Source of the DNA: a virus
Virus record (IMG/VR): IMGVR_UViG_3300046777_000444
Span: 1-40,353 of that record
Direction: 5' to 3' (one strand)
Length of the DNA stretch: 40,353 bases
The notes under the pieces were generated by a model. It was not told where the DNA came from and did not search any database. It was given only the letters and a program-made list of their open reading frames with translations. The position numbers were made by a program, and so were the translations under genes. Position 1 is the stretch's first letter; each line of letters starts with the position of its first letter. This document shows positions 7,608 through 15,215 of this stretch, in pieces.

Positions 7608-8342
7608 ATGGTAGGAAAGAATGACACAGTAGCCCTCGGTTGGTGCGACAATGGCACCACCGATGGTAAGTTTACTGAAGGACTAACAACAGCAATCATT
7701 GCTGGACCAGCCAACGGTATGATGATTAATACCAGTATCAGAGTCCAAGGCAATCAGATTGGCAGACAACGCCAAGTACTCTTTGACCATTGGGCAGATA
7801 ACCTTAAGACTGACTGGCTACTTTGGGTTGACTCAGACATTGTATTAAACCTAGAGGCTATGAAGTTACTATGGCAGACAGCAGATAAGATTAATCGTCC
7901 TGTTGTTAGCGGTGTCTACTTCATATCTAAAGAGAATGAGGGCACATTGATGCGCCCATTCCCAGTCTTATTTGACAATGTAGATGAGTACCAGATTAAG
8001 TATCATCACCCATTACCAGAAAATCAAGTCATTAAGGTTGACTGTGCTGGCTTTGGTTTTGTCTTAATGCATAAGTCAATAGTTCCTAAGATGCGTGAGG
8101 CTAACCCTGGCAAGGGTATGTTTATGGAAACTGGCGATGGACAAGATGACCATTTCATTGGTGAAGATATTATCTTCTTCCGTAGAATGCAGAAGGCAGG
8201 CATTCCACTACACGCCCATACTGGTGCATTAGTTAAACATATGAAGCGATTCAGTCTTGATTATGACTACTATGCAATGTATTGGGCTATGCAAGAAATT
8301 AAAGAGAGAGCCAAGAAGGCTAAAGAAGAACAACAAGGCTAG
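7608..8342 (+). CDS. Glycosyltransferase, GT-A fold (family 2-like)
   Basis: Probable enzyme that transfers a sugar from a nucleotide sugar. The DxD metal motif is visible at residues 75-77 in DWLLWVDSDIVL, followed by SGVYF at about 104, and the acceptor-side motif GEDIIFFRRMQKAG near 187-200 with a late His/Lys pair (HTGALVKHMKR). At 244 residues it is a minimal catalytic domain without membrane segments. It lies inside the tail module with its own AGGGGACAATAATG start, so its substrate may be virion protein or cell-surface glycan; host receptor masking is another possibility. Fold assignment is solid, substrate unknown. Confidence 0.85.
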   Translation: MVGKNDTVALGWCDNGTTDGKFTEGLTTAIIAGPANGMMINTSIRVQGNQIGRQRQVLFDHWADNLKTDWLLWVDSDIVLNLEAMKLLWQTADKINRPVVSGVYFISKENEGTLMRPFPVLFDNVDEYQIKYHHPLPENQVIKVDCAGFGFVLMHKSIVPKMREANPGKGMFMETGDGQDDHFIGEDIIFFRRMQKAGIPLHAHTGALVKHMKRFSLDYDYYAMYWAMQEIKERAKKAKEEQQG

Positions 8343-8350
8343 GAGAATAA

Positions 8351-10573
8351 GTGGCTGGTCGTGATATTACCGAAGGTCGTGCAACGCGTGCGGTAGCCGT
8401 TGATGTTGGTGTACTTTCTGATGCATCTATTTGGCAAAATACTGATGTTGCCTATGATGTTGCTTTAGGTGGCGAACCTTTTATCTACGCTATTAGCGAT
8501 GGACGTCCTTATATTCGACAGACTGCTCCATTCCGTAAAGAACAATTTGATAATCAAACTGAACCTGGAGAGCAAAGCCTCACAGGCTGGTGGATTAGAA
8601 GCCAATCCTCGTTCCATAACGGAGCGGGGATTACTTTTTTTGACCCCGCTTTAGTATCCAACGAAGGCGCATATCGCTTTGCCGATAGCCGTAACATAGA
8701 TGTTTGGACTCAGGGGCAGGCAACTCTTCTTAATAGTGTAAGTCAAGAGCATATAATTACTGGCGCTATTGCGTCCAATGGAAGAAGCAATCAAAAACTA
8801 CGCTCAATCAAATGGAATAATACCGAAGGTGTATTATTAAAGGATGAGTATGACGTTGATAAAGTCGATAATACTGGGACTGTTACGCACTTTATTGACT
8901 ACAACGCTGGCAGCGATTATCCTGTTTATGATATATGTGATGATGGTTCTACTGCCTATTGGGTTACTAGAATACTTGACACGGGTGTAGACAAAACTGC
9001 TGTATACAAAAAACCATTAACTGGAAGTTCTGCTTCAACCGCTGACGTATCTCTTATGTTTAGTAGTAACAGTATTGTTGTTAGTAATGCAGTAATGGAA
9101 TTTGTAAAAGAGCGTATTGTTATGTGTGTCAATAACAAAGTTTATGAGTTTGCAACAAATGCTTCTGCTTTACCTACCGCTTTATATACTCACCCATCTT
9201 CGTCTCATACATATACTAGCATTGCAGCGTCAGGTGCTGCTATTTATGTATCTGGTTATAATAATATCCAGTCAACAATCTTAAAGTTTACTCTTGCGTC
9301 TAATGGAACTATGCCGACTCTTACTCAGGCTCAGGTTGCAGCCGAATTCCCAGTTGGTGAGATAGTCCACAAGATTCACTATTACCTAGGTTATATGATT
9401 ATCGGAACCAACAAAGGCATTCGCGTTGCTACTGTGTCAGATGTTGATGGTTCAATTAATTACGGTCCATTGATTCTTGAGACCAACCAACCAGTATATG
9501 ACTTCTGCTCAAGAGACCACTATGTCTGGGCAACAACTGGTGTTGATGGATTTCCAGGACTTACCCGTCTTGACCTAACACAGCAATTAGAAAACTTAGT
9601 ATTTGCCTATGCGAATGATGTTTATTATGGTGATTCATTAGGTCACGTAACCACATCTTGTTCATTTGCCAATGGAACTGACCAACTATTATTCACATCT
9701 TCAGCCAATAGTGTCGGTGGTACTATTACTAACAAAGAACTAACAAGTAATGTGGCTACCTTAACTACTGCTACAGCACACGGATTAGTTGAGGGTGACC
9801 AGGTATGGATTCAAGGCGTTGATACAACCTTTGATTCATCAACATCAAGATATACAATTACTGCTGCTACAACTACAACTTTTTCATATACAAAGGCAGC
9901 AACTAACGTAGCATCCACAGCGGTTACATCAGCAACTGCGCTCGCCAATGTTACAGGTAATTTATATCTAGAAAGTGCAACTGAAAAAGCAGCAAGTGGT
10001 TATATAACTACTGGTTATATTAGATTTAATACCCTTGAACCTAAGAACTTTAAGAGGTTACTTGGACGAGGTGACTTTACTTATGGGTCTATGACCCTTG
10101 AAACAGTTACTGCAGATGGTACTGAGTATGACCTTATTTCTTACGACGCAACTGTTGCGCCTGTCGAGGTAACAACTAATCAGCCACCTTCATCTCAAGA
10201 ATATCTTGCTTATAAATTTATTCTTTATAGAGATGGAACTGATGCAACTAAGGGTCCTACATTCCAGGGTTATCAGATTAAAGCAACTATCGCTACACCA
10301 CGTCAGCGAGTTATGAGGTTTCCTGTCTATTGTTTCGATGTAGAGACTGATAGATACAACGTCCTAGTTGGATACGAAGGCAGGGCATTCGAACGTCTTG
10401 GTGCATTAGAGACAATCGAAGAAAATGGTGACGTCGTTACTTGGCAAGACCTAACTACAGGTGAGTCGCGTCAATGTGTCATCGAACAAATTTCATTTAC
10501 CCGTACAACGCCACCCGACAGAGGCTTCTCTGGATATGGTGGCATAATTGAGATAACTATAAGGACCGTATAA
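8351..10573 (+). CDS. Large tail or structural protein, 740 aa
   Basis: A 740-residue beta-rich protein with repeated blade-like segments (IYAISDGRPY, DYPVYDICDDGSTAYWVTRI, HYYLGYMIIGTNKGIRVATV, PVYDFCSRDHYVWATTGVDG) that suggest a beta-propeller across about residues 40-420. A module at about 455-540 (LTTATAHGLVEGDQVWIQGV, then TITAATTTTFSY) is typical of phage structural proteins. The C-terminal 150 residues (TPRQRVMRFPVYCFDVETD, FERLGALETI) resemble minor tail proteins of actinophages. GTG start after AGGAGAATAA. Probably a main part of the tail or tail hub; propeller assignment is by eye. Confidence 0.65.
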   Translation: MAGRDITEGRATRAVAVDVGVLSDASIWQNTDVAYDVALGGEPFIYAISDGRPYIRQTAPFRKEQFDNQTEPGEQSLTGWWIRSQSSFHNGAGITFFDPALVSNEGAYRFADSRNIDVWTQGQATLLNSVSQEHIITGAIASNGRSNQKLRSIKWNNTEGVLLKDEYDVDKVDNTGTVTHFIDYNAGSDYPVYDICDDGSTAYWVTRILDTGVDKTAVYKKPLTGSSASTADVSLMFSSNSIVVSNAVMEFVKERIVMCVNNKVYEFATNASALPTALYTHPSSSHTYTSIAASGAAIYVSGYNNIQSTILKFTLASNGTMPTLTQAQVAAEFPVGEIVHKIHYYLGYMIIGTNKGIRVATVSDVDGSINYGPLILETNQPVYDFCSRDHYVWATTGVDGFPGLTRLDLTQQLENLVFAYANDVYYGDSLGHVTTSCSFANGTDQLLFTSSANSVGGTITNKELTSNVATLTTATAHGLVEGDQVWIQGVDTTFDSSTSRYTITAATTTTFSYTKAATNVASTAVTSATALANVTGNLYLESATEKAASGYITTGYIRFNTLEPKNFKRLLGRGDFTYGSMTLETVTADGTEYDLISYDATVAPVEVTTNQPPSSQEYLAYKFILYRDGTDATKGPTFQGYQIKATIATPRQRVMRFPVYCFDVETDRYNVLVGYEGRAFERLGALETIEENGDVVTWQDLTTGESRQCVIEQISFTRTTPPDRGFSGYGGIIEITIRTV

Positions 10574-10776
10574 TGACACCTGCTGACTGGGCTGGATTAG
10601 CCGTTGCCGTAACAACTATCGTCGCTGCATTTGCAACAGCAGTACGATGGCTAGTAAAACATTATCTTTATGAATTAAGACCCAATGGTGGGGGAAGTTT
10701 AAAAGATAAGGTTGATAAACTAGAGAACAAAGTTGAATTGCTAACTGACCTAGTAAAGCAGGCGCTTTCCAAATGA
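10573..10776 (+). CDS. Holin-like small membrane protein, 67 aa
   Basis: One transmembrane helix near the N terminus (ADWAGLAVAVTTIVAAFATA) is followed by a short basic linker, the turn YELRPNGGGS, and a charged helix (LKDKVDKLENKVELL). This layout recurs in lysis cassettes of actinophages, where the protein is usually annotated as a holin or membrane accessory. It lies four genes before the terminator and next to the endolysin. It starts in a TAATG overlap and ends in ATGA. Confidence 0.7.
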   Translation: MTPADWAGLAVAVTTIVAAFATAVRWLVKHYLYELRPNGGGSLKDKVDKLENKVELLTDLVKQALSK

Positions 10777-10961
10777 CTCATTGCATCCACGTATATCAAT
10801 ACGTTGGTGCTGAAGTATGTCCTCATTGTGGTAGAGATACCCACGAAGCAGACTTTGAAACTACTGCAGAGATAATTAGAAATCACTATAAGAATGGGGA
10901 TGATGCCCCCTATATATGTGGAGAATGTAATGGAACAATCAGAATCTGGTGGAGTATATGA
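10773..10961 (+). CDS. Zinc-ribbon protein in lysis cassette, 62 aa
   Basis: Two Cys pairs are visible: CPHCG near residue 16 and CGECNG near residue 49, the spacing of a zinc ribbon, with TIRIWWSI at the end. The function is unknown. Starts in the ATGA overlap with the holin-like gene, and its TGA overlaps the ATG of the endolysin. Position between two lysis genes is unusual for a zinc ribbon and may only reflect operon packing. Confidence 0.75.
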   Translation: MTHCIHVYQYVGAEVCPHCGRDTHEADFETTAEIIRNHYKNGDDAPYICGECNGTIRIWWSI

Positions 10962-11440
10962 AAGTAACTGTTGTCAAGAAAGCCACACCTGCTGCAATTG
11001 CTGTGCTTCGTCAAGCGACAGCATTGTTTCCGAAACGCAACAAGGCAAGCGATGGTCTACTTCCATCTGCTGCTCATATCAAAGCCAGTCCTAACTCTGA
11101 CCACAATACTGGGTTGGCAGTTGATTTAACTCACGACCCTAAGAATGGAATTGATTGCGATGTCATCTTTGATGAACTTAAGAAGGATGAACGCGTTGCG
11201 TACCTTATCTTCAAAGGAAAAATCTGGTCAAGAGACCGCAAGGCAGAGGGTGAAAGAAAGTACACGGGTAGCAATCCTCACAATAAGCACCTTCATATTT
11301 CTATTAGGAGTAGTCATAGTAATGACACTTCAAACTGGTTTGGGTTCATAGATAAACAACCTAATGTCTTAAGACAGACAAAGGCTAAGTTATCTAGGAA
11401 GCCGAAGAAGAAAGACATTCCAAGCCCTAAGGAGGCGTAA
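10958..11440 (+). CDS. Endolysin, M15 (VanY/LAS-type) peptidase
   Basis: Zinc peptidase that should cut peptidoglycan stem or cross-link peptides at the end of infection. The signature SDHNTGLAVD is at residues 47-56 (ligands His49 and Asp56) and the second motif NPHNKHLHIS is at 107-116. There is no signal peptide, so release would depend on a holin. The C-terminal 35 residues are Lys/Pro-rich (RKPKKKDIPSPKEA) and may bind the wall. An in-frame GTG lies at 10949; I prefer ATG 10958, which overlaps the preceding TGA. Length 160 fits single-domain members. Confidence 0.9.
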   Translation: MKVTVVKKATPAAIAVLRQATALFPKRNKASDGLLPSAAHIKASPNSDHNTGLAVDLTHDPKNGIDCDVIFDELKKDERVAYLIFKGKIWSRDRKAEGERKYTGSNPHNKHLHISIRSSHSNDTSNWFGFIDKQPNVLRQTKAKLSRKPKKKDIPSPKEA

Positions 11441-11646
11441 TGGATAAACTAATCAAGAAACTGCAGAGCAAAGAGTTCAAGGCTGCATTCAAGTCCTACC
11501 TGCGTGCCGTGCTGGCATCGGCTGTGACAATGGGAATCGCCTTCGCAACTGAGATGGCTCCTGAGTATGCCATTCTAATCGGTGGCTTAACTGCCCCATT
11601 AGTAAAGTGGGCTGACAGAGCCGAGCAAGAGTTCGGTTTGAAATAG
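11440..11646 (+). CDS. Probable holin, 68 aa
   Basis: Two hydrophobic segments, AVLASAVTMGIAFATEMAP (about 23-41) and EYAILIGGLTAPLVKW (about 42-57), lie between a basic N terminus (KKLQSKEFKAAFKSYLR) and a charged C terminus. This is a class II holin-like layout. It has a perfect binding site (AAGGAGG) and overlaps the endolysin stop. It is the last gene of the virion/lysis transcription unit, immediately before the terminator. Together with the protein at 10573 there are two holin candidates; one may be an antiholin or spanin-like partner. Confidence 0.75.
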   Translation: MDKLIKKLQSKEFKAAFKSYLRAVLASAVTMGIAFATEMAPEYAILIGGLTAPLVKWADRAEQEFGLK

Positions 11647-11684
11647 CCCTTTAAACGCCTTGTAAGGCGGTTTAGAGAGTCTTT

Positions 11685-11729
11685 GACCCCCAACCTAGGG
11701 TAATACCCCTGGGAAGGGGGTCTTTTTTT
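11685..11729 (+). terminator. Strong intrinsic terminator after lysis cassette
   Basis: GACCCCC (11685-11691) pairs with GGGGGTC (11716-11722), and CCTAGGG (11694-11700) pairs with CCCTGGG (11707-11713) with one G-U pair. A symmetric AA/AA internal loop separates the two stems and the apical loop is TAATAC. Seven T follow (11723-11729). It stops transcription of the virion module before the convergent methyltransferase. A weaker stem (CGCCTT/AAGGCG) precedes it at 11656-11669. Confidence 0.93.
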
Positions 11730-11730
11730 A

Positions 11731-12324
11731 TTACCCTTTTATAATCCAGACTTGCCAACCTTTATGAATAACTCGGTATTGTCCTTGGTGTCTGGCTAAG
11801 AATGTGTTGATTCCAGGTCCAGGGTTGAACTCATCACCGTTGCCAGCGTTCCATTCGTAATCATCGAAGGCGAGCAAACCTCCGTGCCTTAGTAAGTCCC
11901 AAGATAACTCAGCATCAAGCAAGGTACCTACCGCTGTGTGGTCAGCGTCTATGTAAATAAAATCATAAACAAAATCATCAGGATGGAACCTTAGATACTG
12001 CCAAGTAGTCAGCCTATGGTGATAGCAGTTATCATATTTTTTAGTTCTATCTTGATAAAAATTATATACCTGATTGAAATCAATTGACTCGTGGGCTACC
12101 TCGTTGCTGCCTTCCCAAGTATCTATATCGGTAAGAGTTGAGGTGCTATCGGTAAGGATATTATCCATCAGCCATACCGAAGCATCACCTGTGTAGGCAC
12201 CTAGTTGAAGGAAGTTCAGGTTAGGTCGACCTTTAAATGAGGCTAATATATTGGTAAAATTTTCTTGAGCAGGAGTAGAGGCAAACCAGTTTGGAAACTC
12301 TACGACACGCTGATTGTCTTTCAA
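11731..12324 (-). CDS. Class I SAM-dependent methyltransferase
   Basis: Motif I is FLQLGAYTGDASVWL at residues 38-52, the acidic motif is DIDTW (66-70), and IYIDADH (123-129) with HGGLLAFDDYEW (147-158) matches the Methyltransf_24 type, which often methylates sugars or small molecules. The start is TTG with an excellent site (AGGAGG six bases upstream). The gene stands alone, convergent to the lysis cassette and divergent from the replication module. Target unknown; partnership with the glycosyltransferase at 7608 in modifying a surface glycan is a guess. Confidence 0.85.
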   Translation of the reverse strand: MKDNQRVVEFPNWFASTPAQENFTNILASFKGRPNLNFLQLGAYTGDASVWLMDNILTDSTSTLTDIDTWEGSNEVAHESIDFNQVYNFYQDRTKKYDNCYHHRLTTWQYLRFHPDDFVYDFIYIDADHTAVGTLLDAELSWDLLRHGGLLAFDDYEWNAGNGDEFNPGPGINTFLARHQGQYRVIHKGWQVWIIKG

Positions 12325-12343
12325 CTTGCACCTCCTAAAACAT

Positions 12344-12373
12344 TTGACTATAATTGATATATTAATATATAAT
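12344..12373 (+). promoter_or_regulatory. Near-consensus promoter for the replication module
   Basis: TTGACT (12344-12349), an 18-base AT-only-like spacer, and TATAAT (12368-12373) form a near-perfect housekeeping promoter facing the plus-strand genes that start at 12514. Predicted transcription begins around 12380, so the transcript would open with the GGGGC-GGA-GCCCC hairpin. The region is so AT-rich that further -10 boxes in both directions are possible. Confidence 0.6.
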
Positions 12374-12444
12374 ATACTATATAGGGGCGGAGCCCCTTAT
12401 AATATATAATTAATATATATTATATAATACAACTGAATATTCCA

Positions 12445-12509
12445 TAGCCCGATTGTCAAGTACTCTCCTGTCCTTCTTTCGGGCTACGGAACCATTATCT
12501 GACAGGAGA
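12445..12509 (+). promoter_or_regulatory. Leader hairpin with loop complementary to the ribosome binding site
   Basis: TAGCCCGA (12445-12452) pairs perfectly with TCGGGCTA (12479-12486). The 26-base loop contains TCTCCTGTC (12464-12472), the exact reverse complement of GACAGGAGA (12501-12509), which is the binding site of the gene at 12514. A pseudoknot could therefore hide the start. The same complement fits the shared leader of many genes in the minus-strand cluster, so a trans effect is also conceivable. Pairing is seen; regulation is inferred. Confidence 0.6.
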
Positions 12510-12513
12510 TAAA

Positions 12514-12702
12514 ATGATAGAACTCAAGGGGTATCAACTACCTCCACATATTTCATACTCAGCATTCACAACTTACCTGACCTGTGGTTATCAGTATTAC
12601 CTAGGTCGATTACTTCAAGTACCAGAAGAGCCAAGCATTTGGTCTGCAGGTGGCAGAGCATTTCACGCAGCAACGGAAGAGTGGGACTTGAATAATGACT
12701 AA
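12514..12702 (+). CDS. RecB/Cas4-like nuclease, N-terminal part
   Basis: The 62-residue product (SYSAFTTYLTCGYQYYL, then WSAGGRAFHAATEEWD) matches the N-terminal part of PD-(D/E)XK nucleases of the RecB/Cas4 family, including the first Cys and the GxxxH segment. It stops eight bases after the start of the next gene, which supplies the rest of the domain. The reading frames differ by +1. It is either one enzyme made from two coupled chains, a frameshifted protein, or a gene broken by a single-base error. Confidence 0.75.
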   Translation: MIELKGYQLPPHISYSAFTTYLTCGYQYYLGRLLQVPEEPSIWSAGGRAFHAATEEWDLNND

Positions 12703-13297
12703 TGAATTTTGGACAAAGGCTTGGGCTAAAGAAACCAAGGACTTAGACTTTACTAAAGCAAGAGTTGCAGGTCGTGCGACTAAGGCTAACCCGAACAAAG
12801 AAGATGCTACTTGGTGGAATGAACAAGGTCCGATATGGGTAGACCAATACATTCAATGGCGTAAGTCAAATCCTAATTGGAAGATTTGGAAAACACCTCA
12901 AGGTGCCAAAGCAATCGAACTAGAACTCAATCCCAAAATCGCAGACGTGCCTGTGAAGATGGTGATTGACCGTGTCTTTGAGGTTGATGGCGAACTCGTC
13001 ATTGTTGACCTTAAGACATCAACACGTAGACCAGTATCTGATTTGCAACTTGGCTTTTATAAAGTCGGGCTTGAGCAGATGCTTGGTGTGAAAGTCAATC
13101 TCGGAAACTACTGGATGTCCCGCGACGCGGGGACAGGAGAGATGATTGACCTATCGAGATATACCCTGGATATGCTTGAGTATCTCGTGTCGGGATTCGA
13201 TAAAGCAAGACAGGCTGGTATATTTCTCCCCAACCTATCCAGTTGCAGTTACTGTGGACTCACAGAACACTGCACATTTACGAAAGAGAAGCAATGA
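12695..13297 (+). CDS. RecB/Cas4-like nuclease, catalytic part
   Basis: Contains the nuclease core of the PD-(D/E)XK fold: VKMVIDRVFEVDGELVIVDLKTST (Asp, then Asp-x-Lys, residues about 87-110), then QLGFYKVGLEQM. The C terminus has CSYCGLTEHC (residues about 183-192), the cysteine cluster that in Cas4/AddB-type enzymes binds an iron-sulfur cluster with an N-terminal Cys, here in the preceding gene. Likely role: 5'-3' DNA end processing in replication or recombination. Starts inside the end of the previous gene (ATGACTAA overlap). Confidence 0.8.
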   Translation: MTNEFWTKAWAKETKDLDFTKARVAGRATKANPNKEDATWWNEQGPIWVDQYIQWRKSNPNWKIWKTPQGAKAIELELNPKIADVPVKMVIDRVFEVDGELVIVDLKTSTRRPVSDLQLGFYKVGLEQMLGVKVNLGNYWMSRDAGTGEMIDLSRYTLDMLEYLVSGFDKARQAGIFLPNLSSCSYCGLTEHCTFTKEKQ

Positions 13298-13668
13298 ATA
13301 ATGATGACTGGAAACTACAAGTTTCCTACAAAACTCCTAGCGGAGATATGATTAACGTTCGTGCTAATACTGCTGATGAACTTAGCGTATTGCTCGAAGG
13401 TATTGGTGATTACTCACCACAGATTGCAAGCGTTCAGAAACTATTGACAGGAGCGTATAACGTCGCCCCTTTATCGACGCCGTCTTCAACTCCCGCCACA
13501 ACGCCCAAAGCCTCCTCCGTACCAGACCAGGCAAAAACAGCATCCCCTACCTGTATTCACGGACCGCGAGTATTTCGAAGTGGCATAAGTAAGAAGAACG
13601 GACAACCATATGCGTTCTGGTCTTGCTCTCAACCGCAGGGTGCAGACCAGTGCAAGCCAGTTAACTAA
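13294..13668 (+). CDS. Zinc-binding protein of the replication module, 124 aa
   Basis: The first 55 residues look like a small folded domain (LQVSYKTPSGDMINVRAN, DELSVLLEGIG). A Pro/Thr/Ser linker (about 65-90) leads to a C-terminal motif CIHGPRVFRSG, KKNGQPYAFWSC, DQC, the pattern of a DNA-binding zinc finger found at the end of several phage single-strand-binding or annealing proteins. ATGA overlap with the nuclease suggests they act together. Possibly an SSB-like accessory; I am not certain. Confidence 0.65.
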   Translation: MNNDDWKLQVSYKTPSGDMINVRANTADELSVLLEGIGDYSPQIASVQKLLTGAYNVAPLSTPSSTPATTPKASSVPDQAKTASPTCIHGPRVFRSGISKKNGQPYAFWSCSQPQGADQCKPVN

Positions 13669-13687
13669 CTACTGGGGACATCGAGGG

Positions 13688-13738
13688 ACCACCTACCGAC
13701 GGGGAAGCGGTGGGTGGTTTCTTACCTTAAGACAGGAG
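13688..13738 (+). promoter_or_regulatory. Hairpin plus CTTAAGACAGGAG leader of the ATPase gene
   Basis: ACCACCTACCG (13688-13698) pairs with CGGTGGGTGGT (13708-13718), eleven pairs with one G-U and a nine-base loop. It is followed after seven bases by CTTAAGACAGGAG (13726-13738), the same leader used by many minus-strand genes, ending four bases before the ATG at 13743. This copy shows that the hairpin-leader module is used on both strands. The hairpin may also slow or end transcription from the upstream genes (TTTCTT follows). Confidence 0.7.
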
Positions 13739-13742
13739 TCAA

Positions 13743-14525
13743 ATGAAAACATTAGCAAGAAGTATCGGTAGAGCCGACATCGGTGGAGAACCGTTGCCAC
13801 ATATCTTTAAATCTTTTGAATCAAATAAAATTATATTTCGTAGAGCAGAAGTATCTATGCTCGCAGGAACTCCTGGTGTTGGTAAATCAACGCTAGCCCT
13901 TGCGCTCGCACTAAAGATGAAAGTTCCAACGCTTTACATCTCAGCAGATACCAATGCACACACTATGGCTATGCGCCTAGCGTCTATGATTTCAGGCAAG
14001 AATCAGACTGATGTAGAACATCTATTGCAAAATGATTTAGGTTGGACAAGGGCAACTCTTGCCAGAGGAAGTCATATTGTTTGGTCTTTTGAATCAAGTC
14101 CTAGCCTTCAAGATATTGACGAAGAAGTCCAAGCATTTGAAGAACTATGGGGATGTCCGCCCGTTGCTATCTTCGTAGATAATTTAATGGACATTGCCAC
14201 TGATGGTGGCGAAGAGTTTGCATCAATGAGAGCAATTATGAAGGAGTTGAAGTTCCTTGCTAGAGCGACTAATACTGCGATTATCGTATTACATCATACA
14301 TCGGAGGCTGTGGAAGGCAAACCTTGCCAACCAAGGTCGGCACTCCAAGGAAAGGTGGCTCAACTCCCAGCGCTTATCTGCACTCTCGGAGTTGTCGGAA
14401 CTGCTATGGCAATTGCACCAGTTAAAAATAGGTATGGTCGAGCGGATGCTAACGCGAATCTTACGGCGTGGCTAGCGTTCAACCCTGAGTTTATGTACAT
14501 AGAAGACATACCAGAAAGCGCGTGA
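13743..14525 (+). CDS. RecA/DnaB-fold ATPase, probable replicative helicase
   Basis: Walker A GTPGVGKST at residues 42-50, Walker B VAIFVDN at 141-147, then a conserved His-rich strand (AIIVLHHTS, about 186-194) typical of RecA-like motor cores such as DnaB-type helicases and RepA. At 260 residues it is only the motor domain; the N-terminal domain of DnaB is missing. Because the primase genes lie a few genes downstream and no other helicase is seen, a replicative helicase role is the best guess; a recombinase or loader is the alternative. Confidence 0.8.
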   Translation: MKTLARSIGRADIGGEPLPHIFKSFESNKIIFRRAEVSMLAGTPGVGKSTLALALALKMKVPTLYISADTNAHTMAMRLASMISGKNQTDVEHLLQNDLGWTRATLARGSHIVWSFESSPSLQDIDEEVQAFEELWGCPPVAIFVDNLMDIATDGGEEFASMRAIMKELKFLARATNTAIIVLHHTSEAVEGKPCQPRSALQGKVAQLPALICTLGVVGTAMAIAPVKNRYGRADANANLTAWLAFNPEFMYIEDIPESA

Positions 14526-14529
14526 AAAT

Positions 14530-14727
14530 ATGTTAAGAGAAGAAGAAGATGACCTTACCCAAGAGATGCGTCAATTGGTTATGGCTAAAGTTACTGAAGA
14601 GATATCAGTCTTTATATCTAAAATAGAAGATGCTAAACCACCAGTTACTGACGAATGGACTGAAGGTGTCAATGTCGGTATGGACTGGGCAATACGTATT
14701 CTTAAAAAAGATAAGTCTGCCTACTAA
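14530..14727 (+). CDS. Small acidic helical protein, 65 aa
   Basis: Charged and helical throughout (LREEEDDLTQEMRQLVMAKV, then GVNVGMDWAIRILKKD) with no cysteine or membrane motif. It starts five bases after the ATPase stop and overlaps the next gene by one base. Not a family I recognise. The WTEGVNVGMDWAIRIL segment looks like a packed helix, so it is probably a genuine folded protein acting with its neighbours. Confidence 0.65.
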   Translation: MLREEEDDLTQEMRQLVMAKVTEEISVFISKIEDAKPPVTDEWTEGVNVGMDWAIRILKKDKSAY

Positions 14728-15215
14728 TGGAAGTTGTCTTAAGTCAGGAAGAAATTGACGAAGCCTTAGACTTTGTTAATCGTATGCGCGATGACAAGGT
14801 TGAGCATAGAGTTGTCGATAAGAAGTTTGATGCCAAGAATACATCTTGGGCTGTGAATCTTATGGGCTATCTAGGCGAGAAGGCTGTAGCCAAGGCATAT
14901 CAAGTGCCCGTTGATAGGAGAGTTCTTACTGGTGGAGATGAAGGTCACGACCTAGTTATTAATAATAAAAAGATTCAGGTTAAGACATCAACTCTTGACA
15001 AACTAATATTCAACGCATTGGAATTATTTACTGCTGACTATGCCATATTGGTTACACTAATTGGTGATAGACAACAACCACATATAAATTCTAAATTTAA
15101 AATATGGGGCGCAATATCTAAAGAAGATTTTATGCGTGTCTGTTATCAAAAAGATTATGGGTATGGCGTAAGATTTGTATGCGATACCGAACATATAGGA
15201 GCGAGCATTGGCTAA
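14727..15215 (+). CDS. PD-(D/E)XK-like nuclease, 162 aa
   Basis: The pattern YLGEKAVAKAY (Glu at about 51), GDEGHDLVINNKKIQVKTST (Asp near 76, then Gln-x-Lys near 86) fits the restriction-endonuclease fold, with QVK in the position of the (D/E)XK catalytic pair. Such small nucleases in phages process branched or host DNA. It is the first of three unrelated-looking nucleases of this fold between here and 17536. Not assigned to a named family. Confidence 0.65.
   Translation: MEVVLSQEEIDEALDFVNRMRDDKVEHRVVDKKFDAKNTSWAVNLMGYLGEKAVAKAYQVPVDRRVLTGGDEGHDLVINNKKIQVKTSTLDKLIFNALELFTADYAILVTLIGDRQQPHINSKFKIWGAISKEDFMRVCYQKDYGYGVRFVCDTEHIGASIG

Larger units (their letters stand above)
12325..12513. other. 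Divergent control region between methyltransferase and replication genes
   Basis: This 189-base spacer has no gene. Apart from the promoter it holds a small hairpin (GGGGC 12384-12388, GGA loop, GCCCC 12392-12396) within long TATA tracts, and a larger hairpin (12445-12486) described separately. The string TATATAGGGGC (12378-12388) also occurs in the other control region at 24099-24109. A binding site AGGAGGTG for the methyltransferase lies on the minus strand near 12330. Confidence 0.75.

Noticed and set aside
11656-11676. Separate terminator at CGCCTT/AAGGCG
   Set aside because: Short stem, no T-run, and the strong terminator follows within ten bases.
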